From positions 34,127,796 to 34,191,795 of the forward strand of contig NC_081842.1 of the NCBI RefSeq assembly GCF_963259705.1: a stretch of DNA of 64,000 bases. The letters run 5' to 3'. The notes under the pieces are model-generated. The model worked only from the letters and a program-made list of their open reading frames with translations. It made no database searches and was not told where the DNA came from. The position numbers and the translations under genes are program-made. Source of the stretch: Myotis daubentonii (Eukaryota > Chordata > Mammalia > Chiroptera > Vespertilionidae). Position 1 is the stretch's first letter; every line of letters begins with the position of its first letter. This document shows positions 45,880 through 57,396 of the stretch, piece by piece.

Positions 45880-46560
45880 AATTTTAGTTTTTGAATTAAA
45901 TTATTTGTTTTCGCTTATATTTTAAGATTGTTGATCAATTCGGCCAACTTGATGTTACAGAACTACGCATTCCTGGTGCCCGCTGTTCTCCCTGAGAATG
46001 CTGTCACTTTGTAGGAGCCCCATTACCTTTGTGAGGCCACCTGGGGATAGTTTATTAATTTGTTGGTTTACCAGTCTCTAATTATCCTGAAAGATTTCAT
46101 GCCATTTCCAAAGGTGCTACGGAGAGCAGCACTGTAAATCTGATACTTGGTAATTTTCACTTTGTGATACCTTTCATGGGAAATTCTGAATGCGTATCTG
46201 AGGAGAGCCCTGACTGGGTTCTTTCTCCTTCACTTATTATTCCCCACTGAAGGCAATTTGTTTCCCTTGCTCACTGAAGAGAAGAAATAACACACGAGTT
46301 ATTAGCAACAAAATAGGAAAACAGCAACATCAGAAATGTGGTAATTAGGAGGTCTATAATGGCACATATGTGTCATAAACTGCCAATTAATCTTGATGAT
46401 ACGAAAGGTAGCCAGCTTTAGTTACCAGTAATTCCTCCTCCCAGAAGATCTTGACAGCCATCAATGATCTGTGCAGGTTCTAACTTTGCTTCTGTTTCAT
46501 TAGACCACTATGAGCACATCTTTTTATTTCAGAGTTTAAGTCTGTGGACTATAGGGAATG
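45880..46560. promoter_or_regulatory. Repeat-free block rich in homeobox-type words, candidate conserved element
   Basis: No transposon is visible over about 680 bp. Base composition is balanced, and TAATTA-related words recur (TTATTAATTTG, CTAATTATCC, GGTAATTAGG, CCAATTAATC). There is no open frame. That texture is typical of conserved noncoding enhancers, but conservation cannot be judged from one genome, so this is a guess. Confidence 0.25.
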
Positions 46561-46995
46561 TTGTTAAAGTTATTGATTTGCTTATTTGTACATTATACAG
46601 AACATATGTACAAGGCATTTGGTGAATTTATGGGAAAAAAAACCAGACAGCTGGAATACACTTTGAGATTCTTACACTGATAGTTCATATGTGCTTTAGC
46701 ATTTCCAGAAATAGGTAATGTTTTTATTTTCTTTACATCCAATTTATTTTAAATTTACTTTCCATCAGCATCAGTAATTCAGAATACAGCTGGGAATGAG
46801 GAAAAAGAGAGTTTGCAAAGTACATATCTTATGGTTCAAATGTTCTGATAATATGATGACCCTTAAAATCTCTTTATTTCACATTTGCTTTCCACACTGG
46901 TACTGCCATTCACAGCACAGGTTTAGCAAAGACCTGATTCCACCCAAGATTTCCATGTTCCCAACTACCCTTCACACTTCAAACCATTAGCTTCA
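46561..46995. other. Unique DNA, no gene seen
   Basis: A 64-codon frame (46796-46990) has no recognisable motif. Confidence 0.35.
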
Positions 46996-46999
46996 CATC

Positions 47000-48205
47000 A
47001 ACTCTCTACCAAAACAGATATGATCAGACTTAAGGTCACCAAACACCATCTCTCAGTTTTCCTCTTTGTTGATTTCTCAGCAGCATTGGACCTCATTGGC
47101 CACACTTCCTCTTTTTCTTATCATTTCTTTCTATCATTTTCATTTCTTTCAGAAATACCTTCAGGAGTATCCTCTTAAATATGACTATTTAGTGTCAGAG
47201 TTCCTCAAGATCAATGACTCCTCTGTAGATATATGGGCAAGACCCCAATTCTGAGCAGCCCGCCCAGAGACCCAAGAGCCTACTTTACATCTCCATTTGG
47301 ATATCTCTTAGATATCTCAAGTTCAACAAGTTTACAACTAAACAAATTGTACCTCATCCCCATATTCCTTCATATCCAGACTTCCTCTTGTGTTATGTGT
47401 CTCAGTAAATGGTGTCCCTCTTCAAACATTGCTCAACTCAGAAAACAGGGAATCACGATGGGCATTTATCTTTTTTTCATCCCCTTTACCTAGTTATCAC
47501 TTTTAATTTCTGAGTCCTCCTTAACTTTCTTTCCAGTTTCCACTGCCATAGCCTGAGTTTGAGTCTCTTTCACCTCTTGCTTGGGTTAGGATCTGTACTG
47601 GCAGATCCTCATGGAGCTCTGGACATCTAATCTAGTCATCACATTGCAAACAAAGTGAAGCTTTAAGAAGGTCGATCTATCACATCACATTACTGCATTA
47701 CTTAAAATTCTGCATTGGCTTCCTATAAATTTTGGGATAATGGTCAAGTGTTTAATATAGTCCATGATAACCTACAGAATTTAATATCTGCTACCTCTTC
47801 AGCTATATTCTGTGCCATTCCCTTCCTAGGTGTCTTTCAATATACCAAGCTCCTTTCTGTCCCAGGACTTTGGCACATTCAATTCTCTCCATCTTGAAAA
47901 CTCTGCACCATTGAACCCTGTCTAACCCACCTACCCTTAGTGAATAACTACATATTTATTCTTCAAAGCTCAGTGAAAATGTCAGTTCCTCAAAAGCCTT
48001 CCCTGACCATTCATGATCCTCTTGTTATAGAGTCTCATTGGCAGTCTCTTCCTCTCTGCTGTTGAAATTATTAAATAATGGCATAAATAATTACTTGTTT
48101 GAAGACTTTTTGGCCTGCTATAATACAGGCTTCATGGGATAACCAACTTTATTTATATTGCTCACTGCTGCACAACACTCAACAAATAGTTTTCTCATAA
48201 AAGCA
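47000..48205 (+). mobile_element. L2 LINE fossil, long 3' part
   Basis: Long stretches follow L2 order: TGATTTCTCAGCAGCATTGG (47071), CTCTTAAATATGACTATTTA, the TTCTGCATTGGCTTCCTATA block (47707), ATACCAAGCTCCTTTCTGTC (47842), GCCTTCCCTGACCATTCATG (47997) and the terminal AATACAGGCTTCATGGGATA and ACAACACTCAACAAATAG (48170). It is the best preserved L2 in the window and is still full of stops. Confidence 0.85.
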
Positions 48206-49480
48206 GTGTTATATATATGTATTTAATGAGTGATCAACAAACAAGTAATTTAAATAGGTAATATTATGTTTTTCTAAAACCACTGACACATATTTATAAA
48301 TGTTTATAAATAAATCCATGAATATAATAAAAACACACTTTTTGCTTAAATAAAGATGCTCCTGGTAAACATTGAACCCTAACCAGATGAACTATACCTT
48401 TTATTATCAAAATGATGTTTATTATCTTTTGATTTGATAAAGGGATTTTTTTAATGCTCTTGAAAGAGAAGAGAACTTGGAATGCTTGGACATCAACCTA
48501 TTAAAGGGGATAGTTATTTCTTTCTTGGAAATTTCTTCCTTCTGGGAAAAGAACTTCAGATTTTGCCAGATTGCCAAGGGTTCCATATCACAAAAATGTA
48601 AAGAACTCCTGAATTATGCTATTTATTAGTTTTGTCATGCATTGTGTTTAGTGTTCATTAAAAAAAACTCTTTAGGGAGAAGATTCTAATCTTGTAAAGA
48701 AGAGTCAAATTGAAAAAGAATTCCACAGGTCTTATTTTCTACTCAGTTGTTGAGACTTTGGTTTTTAAAATTGTTCTGTAAGTTTCTTGCTTTAACATGC
48801 AGTATTCTTTTCTATCCCTGTCCTGCTTTGTACCCAAATTCTACACTCACCTAAGGCAGAAAGTGAGGTTTTGAATTAGAGTTGGGTCCTTCAACACTTG
48901 CTGCTTCACACTTCTCTGCAGGGAAGTAATTCCTTTTACTTAACATTTTTACCCCCACTGTAGGGAGTGAATACATGTTTTCTGCTGATGAAAAAGAATT
49001 AACCTCAGGCTCTATTTCTGGGCCATACAGATATGTGCTTCTGAATGAAAGGAGATTGCAAGAGCATCCTTATCATTTTGTCACACTGAGATTGGAGGAG
49101 TTGGTTGAGAAACCTTTTCAGGCTTGGCAAGGGACAATAAAATTCATCCAATTAAGATGGAAAAAAATGAAAGCACAATAGCCTTTCTTTTTTAAAAACT
49201 AGTCTTTGCTGTTGTTTGAACTGTATTTTTTATTTCAGATGGTCATTACTATTTTCCAATAAGAGGCAATGTATTTGAATTCTATGATTGTTCTGAAAAT
49301 ATAGTTCTACTCAGTATTTCTACCATGGGATAATGCCCTTAAGCAAACTAGTAATTAACCATTTATTTTAATGAATTTCCTAGGTAATTGATTATTTTTG
49401 CAAATGTAGAAATTTTATTGCATGTTTTATTGATGAAATTATTTCTAAATGTATTACACCTTTTCTTGTTTTTATAAACA
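48206..49480. other. Repeat-poor DNA
   Basis: A 68-codon frame (48975-49181) has charged composition and no known domain. The start context is unremarkable and no splice-bounded exon is evident. Nothing else was seen. Confidence 0.4.
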
Positions 49481-49520
49481 GTGTGTGTGTGCATGCATAC
49501 ACACACACACACATTATATA

Positions 49521-49566
<46 letters not shown>

Positions 49567-49588
49567 CACACACACACACACACATATA
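49481..49588. repeat. Compound (TG)n(AC)n(TA)n(AC)n microsatellite
   Basis: GTGTGTGTG, then ACACACACAC, a TA run of about 30 bp, a second TA run and a final ACACACACAC. The whole tract is alternating purine-pyrimidine and partly self-complementary, so it could adopt Z-DNA or cruciform structure. Confidence 0.93.
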
Positions 49589-50545
49589 TCCTATGCAATA
49601 AAAGGGTAATATGCTAATAGACCAAATGGCAGAATAACCAAACAACCAATCAAAGCCTAATATGCTAATGATACGCTAAGGCTGCTCAACAGCTCACTAT
49701 AATGTGCAGTGACCACGTGAGGAGCAGACAGTCAACCAGTTGGCCAGTCGCTACAATGTGCACTGACCACCAGGGGGCAGATGCTCTGACTGGTAGGTTA
49801 GTTTGCTGCTGGGGTCCAGCCAATTGGGACTGAGCCAGATGGGCCAGACATGCCCTGGAGCCCTCCCACGGACCTTCCCAGGCCTGATCGTGCATCCATG
49901 GAGACCCTCAGCCTGGCCTGTGCCCTATCGCAATCTGGGACCCCTCGGGGGATGTCAGAGAGCTGGTTGCAGCTTGATCCCATAGGCCACTCACCTTGGG
50001 AGGATGCCAGATGCAAGTTCATGGCTGGCAAGCACTGCTGTGGCAGCATAAGCCTCTTCTGATTGGGACTGATTGGGTTCAAGCCGGCAATAGGCACAAT
50101 GGGTCCAGGATGAGCAGGAGCTACAGGTAGGAGCTGCAGGAGGGGTTGAACTGTGGGTTTTGGCCCAATCCCTGCAGTCCACCCATAGGGACCCCCCCAC
50201 CCCCCTGCACCCCTTGGGAGATGTCAGACTACCAGTTAAATCCCTATCGGGCCAAAACTGGCAGTCAGACATCCATCTTGCAATCCAGGACCGCTGGCTC
50301 CTAACCACTCACCTGCCTGATGCCCTTAACTGCTCCCCTGCTGGTCTGATCGCCCCAACCACCTCTGCCTGCTGCCCTGATCGCCCCCTAACTGTTCCCC
50401 TACCAGCCTGATTGCTCCCTAACTGCTCCCTTGCCAGCCTGATGGCCCCTAACTGCCTCTGCTTCAGCCCCTGCCACCGTGGCTTTGTCCAGAAGGACAT
50501 CTGGAAGATGTCCAGTCTAATTAGCATATTACCCTTTTATTAATA
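49589..50545. mobile_element. Helitron composite with two 5' ends and no CTAG
   Basis: The left side opens TCCTATGCAATAAAAGGGTA in plus sense and follows the copies at 41728 and 43485 to about 49970. The right side ends, in minus sense, as a 5' end (TATATTAATAAAAGGGTAAT from about 50545) and follows the copies at 2489 and 23137 back to about 50190. The middle is unassigned. No 3' hairpin plus CTAG was found. A CTCF-like CCACCAGGGGGCAG lies at 49767-49780. Confidence 0.8.
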
Positions 50546-50563
50546 TATATATATATATATTTT
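50542..50563. repeat. (AT)n run
   Basis: A pure AT run at the right border of the Helitron composite. Together with the TA tract at 49518-49560 it suggests insertion into a TA-rich microsatellite. Confidence 0.85.
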
Positions 50564-50659
50564 CTTCTATGAATTCTAAAATGATTTAAATGTTACCATA
50601 AATATAGCATTCTTTTCATTATGATCCACTTTTCCTAACATTTTATATTACCAATAATG

Positions 50660-50890
50660 AGAGCAAATGTTGTTATAGTAAAGGGTATTGGCTTAGAAGC
50701 AAGACATCTATGCTTGACTTCTGTTTTTTTGTTCAGCCTGCAGTTTTGTTACCACGTGCAATTGATTTAGTCACAGCTCAGTTTACTCAACTGTAAAAAG
50801 AGGGTATAAATACTACCTCATTAATTGAATGAAATAGTAGATGCTCATTGAGAGGTACATATGTGCTACCTAATAAATGGCAGTCACTTA
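50660..50890 (+). mobile_element. MIR SINE
   Basis: GGCTTAGAAGCAAGACATC, CAGTTTACTCAACTGTAAAA, ACTACCTCATTAATTGAATG and a final TACCTAATAAATGGCAGTC keep MIR order. Confidence 0.75.
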
Positions 50891-51885
50891 CTTAGTGTGC
50901 TGTAAAATCCTGCCTTCAGGACAATGGAATAGGCTGTGTTTTTCTGATATGAAAGATCTACTCCAGTGTTCTTTTGTCTGCTGTTAGTGGCTAGCCTGTC
51001 ACTGCTGAAAGATGATTTGTACCCTGGGGTTCTTTCCTTTTTTATTTTTTATTTTTGGCTTTGGCTTTTTCTTCCTCTTTGTAATTTTGGTTAATAATTT
51101 TTAGTGTCATGATTAGAAGTTATTGCCTTTTATATAAACACAGGGTTAATCAATGCGTATGCTCCTTCTATTTGATCAATAAACCAATGAGTCATATTAT
51201 GATGCATGTGATTATATTTTCCCTCATAGATCTTACTGTCTCTTGGGTGACTTTATGTTGTTCAGAGGCTTTTCTTTTTCTTTTCTGTTTTGTCTCTTTT
51301 GAGATCATGGGAACTACCATGAACAAGCCAATGCAGCCCAGGGCTGACACCCTGCCATTGCTGCTCCAGCCCATCCCCACCAGATGTCTCACCACTCACT
51401 TTCTCACAGTCTTCCTTGAGAGCCTCGCTGTCTTCCTGGTATCCTCAAATTGCAGAAAGATGGTGATTCTTTCTTTCAAGTTCTTTCCCATGGGGCTCAT
51501 ATTTAAGACTATTTGGGAACAGAAAGTCAATTAAATATTCTCTACTAGTTGGAAAGTGTCCTTCCTTCTCCTGCCCTCCACACCAAACAAGGCACAAAAT
51601 AAAATACCAATATTTTATTGTTCTTCAGTTCTGTCTGAGCCAAAACATGCTGTTACAAAAGTAAGTTTTCAATATTTACATATTTTAAAAGAGATTAAAA
51701 AATTAATTTTATTCCATTTGAAACGATTGCTGTACACTGTTCCTATTACCCGGTCTTTATTTATTTGCTTTTAATTTTTAGTCCATATTTTGCTATCAAA
51801 ACTATTTAAATTATAAATAGTATTTCTATATTCATGGATTTTTCAGATTTTTCTTTTCATTAGCAATCAATATCAGAATGTCTAA
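50891..51885. other. Unique DNA with a 141-codon open frame of unknown status
   Basis: The frame at 51109-51534 is the longest not explained by a repeat. It has hydrophobic segments near residues 30-60 and 92-112 and no recognised domain; codons are T-rich in the first half. No promoter, splice site pair or poly-A signal supports it, and 141 codons can arise by chance. I do not call a gene. Confidence 0.35.
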
Positions 51886-51887
51886 CT

Positions 51888-52019
51888 AAAACTATAAGCT
51901 TCCCCTTTATTTCCATAGAATACTCGAAAGTATATTTGTCCATTCTAGATTTAAAATAATTTAGTATGGGTAAAAGCAAAAATACAGTAAAATTGTAATA
52001 ATCTATCATATATCAAGTA
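51888..52019 (+). repeat. 132-bp inverted repeat, left arm
   Basis: Counted by eye, it is the reverse complement of 52832-52963 at 124 of 132 positions with no gaps. The arm starts AAAACTATAAGCTTCCCCTT and ends ATCTATCATATATCAAGTA. It matches no transposon family that I know. Confidence 0.95.
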
Positions 52020-52831
52020 TCAGGTTCTAAAAATGTTAAGTAAATTTATAAAAATTAGAAATTATACTTCACATAAAATATGAGGGTCACATAATATATT
52101 TTTTGTTTTTAATTATGCTATTGTATAATTCCTTTCTTTTTGAACTCATGAATTGATTGTGTTGATGTATTTTTCATTAAATTTAGCTCCTTTAGTCATT
52201 GAATAATGTGATGATTGGTATCACTCACATGTCATTTAAGTTGATACACTACTCTTGGCAAGAGCTTTTTCTCTCTCAGGTTCAATGGGTGATATCATCA
52301 CTGTCCATATGATTAAATGACACTTAATAATATGGATTTTCCAATTTGTGTAATATCTTCCTTCTATGTCCTCACTATCCCCATTTTATAGCCAGAACAC
52401 TAGCAAATTTGGCTCTATAGTGAAGGTTTCAGGTAGGTAAATACAAGAAGGGGAGGTTTTAATTTGGCTCTGGCATTGTTTAACATTCATGAAATATTGT
52501 TTTATTGTTGGAAATTTATTAATTATTATATTGGCTCTTGGGCCTGGTTCTTGCAAGAACTATAGTAGATGCCAGAAGCTAAATAACCTTTTGTCATTCT
52601 TCTGAATAAAGGATTGTTTGTGCTCTCCAGTTGATGAATTATCTCTGTGTCTTGTCGTTATAAAAAGAAACTCATCTTGTTCACTGGCCTGGCAGGAGAT
52701 GAGAAGGCCCTAGAGAGAGCACAGAGAGTTTTCCTTCCACAAATCACATGCATGATGGATGCTGTGGGTCTTCTCTGGAAATGAATGTGTAAAGGACCCA
52801 GGACAAAGCATACAAGTTTCATTGTCACCAC
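52020..52831. other. Unique spacer between the inverted repeat arms
   Basis: No coding frame or transposon was recognised. It includes repeat-poor AT-rich DNA with short TTAATTATTATA words. Confidence 0.4.
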
Positions 52832-52963
52832 TACTTGATATATGATAGATTATTACAATTTTACAGGATTTTTGCTTTTACCCATACTAAATTATTTTAA
52901 ATCTAGAATGGACATGTATACTTTTGTGTATTCTATGGCAATAAAGGGAAAGCTTATAGTTTT
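52832..52963 (-). repeat. 132-bp inverted repeat, right arm
   Basis: Partner of 51888-52019, separated by an 812-bp unique spacer (52020-52831). The eight differences are scattered in the outer half and one cluster near the inner part. No target duplication flanks the pair. Confidence 0.95.
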
Positions 52964-53149
52964 AAATGAAGCTAAGATATTATCAATACCTTTTTATAAT
53001 TATTCTACTAGTTTATGTCAGATTTATGGAAACTTCTGAAAGCAAAGCATATGATTGTATATCTAAGAGTAAGTTATTCCTTAAAAACCACTATGTTTCT
53101 ACTAAATAAAAGGTATCAAACTTTGATTGGGTAAATTGTCTTGCTATTT

Positions 53150-55070
53150 CCTTTTTTTAAATTAATGAGTAAGACTTGATGTTCTTAGAGCAGTTTTAGA
53201 TTCGCAGTTAAGTTGACCACACAATACAGAGAGGTCCAATATAACTCCCATTCCTGCAAATGCAGTTTCACCCACTGTTGGTATCCTACACCACAGTGCT
53301 ACCTTTGTTATAATCAATACACCTACACTAACACACTATTATCGCCCAAAGTCCACATTTTACATTAGGATTCACTTTGCATTGTACATTCTATGTGTTT
53401 GAACAAATGTATAATATCATAGATGCATCATTATAATGTCATATAAAATAGTTTCATTGCTCTAAACCAGGGGTGGGCAAACTTTTTGACTCGAGGGCCA
53501 CAATGGGTTCTTAAACTGGACCGGAGGGCCGGAACAAAAGCATGGATGGAGTGTTTGTGTGAACTAATATAAATTCAAAGTAAACATCATTACATAAAAG
53601 GGTACGGTCTTTTTTTTTTTTTTAGTTTTATTCATTTCAAACAGGCCAGATCCAGCCCGCAGGCCGTAGTTTGCCCACAGCTGCCTAAACCCTCTGTGCT
53701 CTGCCTTTTCACCCCTCCCTCCTTATCCCCAACCACTGGCAAACACTAATCTTTTTATTGTCTTCATAGTTTCTCCTTTTTCAGTGTCATGTAGTTGGAA
53801 TCATACAGTATGTAACCTTTCCAATTTCGCTTCTTTCACTTAGTAATATGAATTTACATTTCCTCCATGTCTTTTTAAGACTTGGCAGCTCATTTCTCAC
53901 CGTCTGGGTGTACCACAATTTACTTTTCCATTCACGTACTCAAGGACATTTTGGTTGCTTCCAAATTTTAGCAAATATGAATAAAGCTGCTATAAATATC
54001 CAAGTGCAAGTTTTTGTGTGGACATAAATTTTCAGTTCCTTTGGGTAAAAACCAAGGGGCACAATTTTGGATCATATGGTAAGAGTATGTTTAGTTTTAT
54101 AAGAAATTGTCAGCTGTCTTGAAAAGTGGATATACCATTTTGTATTTTCACCAGCAATGAATGAGACTTCCTGTTAGTCCACTTTCTTCTTAACAGTTGT
54201 TGTCATTGTTCTCCTTTTAGCCCTTTTAGAAGCTTATTCATTTTTATCCTTTCAGAGAACCAGTTTGTGGTTTTCTTGATTTTCTCTTTATAGTTAAAAA
54301 ATTGATCTAGTTTTTATTATTTTTTTCCTGTTTATTGGACTTAAGTTGTTCTTTTTCTAGTTCTTAAGAGGAATTTTAGATCTTTCTTCTTTTAAGTATA
54401 TGTATTCACTGCTATCAATTTCCCTGTAAGCACTACTTTTGTTGCATTCCACAAACTTTGATAAATTATATTTTCATTTTCATTTAGTTCAAAATTTTAA
54501 AATATTCTCTTAAGTTTGATTTCTTTGGGTCGTGTGTTATCTAGAAATGTATTGCTTAATGTCCAAGTATGTGGGGTTTTCCAGCTATCATTCTCTTATT
54601 GAGTTCCAATTTAATACCATTGTGGCCTGGGAGCAAACATTGTATGAGTTCTACTATTTTTTTTTTTTTAACATTTTAAAGTGTGTTTTATGGCACAGAA
54701 TGTGGTCTGTCTTCATGAATGTTCCATGTGATCTTAAGAAAATGTGTAATCTGCTCTTATTGGGTCAACTAGTCTATATATGCCAATTAATTGATGGTGT
54801 TGTTGAGTACAGCTATACTATTCTTACTGATTATCTGCCTGCTGGATCTGTCCATTTCTGATAGACAGGTGTTTGAGTCTCCAAATACAAATAGTTGATT
54901 CATGTATTTCTGGTTGCAGTTTTACCCATGTGTGCTTTGCATATTTTGATGCTGTATTGTTAGGCATATATATATATATACTAAAATTGTATATCTTCTT
55001 GAAGTATTGACCCCTTTACCATTATGTATGAGACCTTTTTATCCCTTATAATTTTTACTGCTCTTCAACT
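53150..55070 (-). mobile_element. Old L1 (L1M-type), antisense, interrupted
   Basis: Antisense L1 landmarks run from the 3' end (GCAGTTTTAGATTCGCAGTT near 53191, CCCACTGTTGGTATCCTACA near 53272) through CTCCTTTTTCAGTGTCATGT (53773), GAATAAAGCTGCTATAAATA (53979) and the RT region (TTCTCTTATTGAGTTCCAAT near 54591; GATCTGTCCATTTCTGATAG near 54845). A hAT MITE (53468-53683) splits it. All frames are broken. Confidence 0.85.
53468..53683 (+). mobile_element. Non-autonomous hAT MITE, family B
   Basis: It begins CAGGGGTGGGCAAACTTTTT and ends GTAGTTTGCCCACAGCTG. The flanks share CTAAAC (53462-53467 and 53685-53690), a decayed 8-bp duplication. It is the inverse of the copy at 24483-24700. Confidence 0.9.
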
Positions 55071-55435
55071 GTGAGCTCACGATGCTTAAATGAAATACCA
55101 AGGAAGGAACATAGGAGTTAGAGTAGGAGAGTTATGGAGAAATACAGGACAAAGTCTTCTCCCCACTCTCATTTATTCTTTAATCAAATGCAATTATGAA
55201 TTCTGCACACATATCTCAGTGATGAAATTGCTTGTTTCAAATCCAGTGAACTAAATTTGTCTTTATCTTGTTTCCTCAACTATGTTTAACACATACAGGG
55301 TAATTCTCCCCTCGCCCTTTTAAAATATTCTCTTCCTTGGCCTCTTGATACTACAGTTTCCTTATTCTCTAGCTTTTCTTTCTACTTTTCTCTGTTTCTG
55401 ATATTTCTCTCTTACCCCATAAGCCATGGTTCTCT
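55071..55435. other. Unique DNA, no gene seen
   Basis: No family could be assigned; the CT-rich wording after 55300 may belong to the L2 that follows. Confidence 0.35.
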
Positions 55436-55439
55436 TTAT

Positions 55440-56590
55440 GACATTACTTTAAAACCTCTTCTCTTCTCCCTTTGTGCACTTTCCTGGAGCAGTCACGTCT
55501 ACTTCCATGGCTTAAATTTCAACCTCTGTTGTTATGACTCCCACATCCATACCTCTAGCTTAGGTCAATCTCCATAAGTTGCAGACCAGCATATTCAAAT
55601 GCTTACTGGACAGCTCCACTGGGAAATCTTTCAGACATCCTGCAGTTTATGTATAAAATACTGGATTCAAAGATGTTCTCCATAACTCTAGTATTTTTTC
55701 TGTTTTTCTTATCCTAATGAGTGGCATCAATCGCTGTACCACGTTGCTCTAGCACAGTGGTCGTCAAACTGCAGCTCGGCAAACCGCAGCTCGCCAGCCA
55801 CATGTGGCTCTTTGGCCCCTTGAGTGTGGCTCTTCCACAAAATACCGACTTCTGCGCATGGGCCACAAAGTTTCAATCACACTGTACGTGCGCGCCTGCA
55901 TGTGGTATTTTGTGGAAGAGCCACACTCAAGGGGCCAAAGAGCTGCATGTGGCTTGCGAGCCGTGGTTTGCCAACCATGGCTCTAGCAGAAAAAAATTTG
56001 GAATAATTTTTAACTCTTTCATCTCAGGGGACCAGCAAATCATCAAATCTTGTGTATTTGAACACTTAAAAATCTCTTCAATGTATTCAAATTCCCCTAT
56101 CTTTTCCAATTCAGAGACTGTATTAGGGCCATTATTTCCTGGAAATTGGCCTTTCTCGCCTCAGTTTTTCTACTTTCAAATATTTATCCTTTATCAAACT
56201 CTGTGTAAGCCCTTATGAAAGCCCTCTAAACTTCTCTCAAAGAGGGCTTTGGGTTCACTCTTCTGTCTATTCGCTCAGATTGTTTTTCTTGAATGGAACT
56301 CATTCTCATGACCAGTTCCCTCCTACTCATCTTTCTTGTGTAGCTTAAATGTTACTTTCTCTGGAAATCACTATATGGACATCCAAAGTGTGTGTGAGGC
56401 CCATCTTCTATAAGCTCTCATTTCCTCCCGTGTATTACATAGCATAAGACTTACCACACTGACCCCTTACCACTTGACTGTCTCCTCCATTAGACTGTCA
56501 GCTCCAGGAAAGGATAGACCTTGGTGCTTCTCACCGTTGTGTCTTTGGAATCTAACACGGTGTTCGACATGGAATAGGTTGTTAAAAACA
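55440..56590 (+). mobile_element. L2 LINE fossil, interrupted
   Basis: The order is ACTCCCACATCCATACCTCT (55539), CATTCAAATGCTTACTGGA (55593), the AGTTCCCTCCTACTCATC block (56313) and the 3' end TAGACTGTCAGCTCCAGGAA (56492) followed by TTGTGTCTTTGGAATCTAAC. A fold-back hAT at 55755-55980 interrupts it. Confidence 0.75.
55755..55980. mobile_element. Fold-back hAT of family A with perfect 8-bp duplication
   Basis: Both ends derive from the same (left) end of the family A element: GGCTCTTTGGCCCCTTGAGT appears at 55805 and inverted at 55924, and the inner GACTTCTGCGCATGGGCCAC is the inverse of the interior of 34217-34429. The usual right half (GATATTTGGCTCTGTTGACT) is missing. The host 8-mer CTCTAGCA is intact at 55747-55754 and 55981-55988, so it inserted in this form. 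Confidence 0.93.
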
Positions 56591-57009
56591 TTTTCTTAAT
56601 GGAAGAATAAAAGCTAAGACAGCAGACAGAAACAATATAAATAATTGCAGGGATAATCTTTTGTATTTTTGCAGTTCTTTCCCAAAATGATTTATGATTC
56701 TTAAATAGAGAAAAAGAGAGGCTACATTTGAAGATTCTTGGGAGAAAAGGAAGGAAGGGGAGAGGCAAGAGAATGCTTCTTAGGTAGAAGTAGAGAGAAG
56801 GTATGTCTTTAAAAATATTTAAACATGTTTTTTATTTGCATTAGCCAAAATATATCTATGGTACAAAATTCAAATGTACACTAGGAACTACAGTAAAAAT
56901 TTAATATCCTGTGTCTCCTGACACCCAGACATCCTTTTCTCCATCCTGGGGACAATCATTGTGATCAGCTTTCCTTTTATCCTTCCATATACAGTCTACA
57001 TGTTTCTAA

Positions 57010-57235
57010 ACAACCTGTGGGTCATGACCCCTTTGGGGGTCAAATGACCCTTTCACAGGGGTCACCTAAGACCATCAGAAAACACATATTGAATATATAA
57101 TTACATATTGTTTTTGTAATTAATCACTGTGGTTTAATTATGTTCAATTTGTAACATAATTTTATGGTTGGGGTTCACCACAACATGAGGAACTGTATTA
57201 AAGGGTCGCAGCATTAGGAAGGTTGAGAACCACTG
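57010..57235 (-). mobile_element. SPIN-type hAT MITE, left end damaged
   Basis: The interior CACAGGGGTCACCTAAGACC, CAACATGAGGAACTGTATTA and the right end GGAAGGTTGAGAACCACTG are clear. The left terminus reads CTAAACAACCTGTGGGTCAT, so the usual CAGTGGTTCTC has been altered. Confidence 0.9.
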
Positions 57236-57320
57236 GATTATATGTACATGATTTTAAAATGTATTTCATAGAGTCAGCAGCTTAACACACACTTTTCTCT
57301 TTTGCACTTTCCTCCTGCAG

Positions 57321-57321
<1 letters not shown>

Positions 57322-57374
<53 letters not shown>

Positions 57375-57396
57375 CATCATCATCATCATCTATCTA
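57322..57396. repeat. (TATC)n and (ATC)n microsatellite
   Basis: About twelve TATC units, then four ATC units, then TATCTATC. The tract lies inside the old L1 and is likely to vary in length between individuals. Confidence 0.95.

Noticed and set aside
51109..51534. A 141-codon frame as a host exon or small gene
   Set aside because: There is no known domain, splice context, promoter or poly-A signal, and a frame of this length is expected by chance in 64 kb.
55721..56218. A 165-codon frame as a gene
   Set aside because: It crosses a fold-back hAT and an L2 fossil; the frame changes origin within it.
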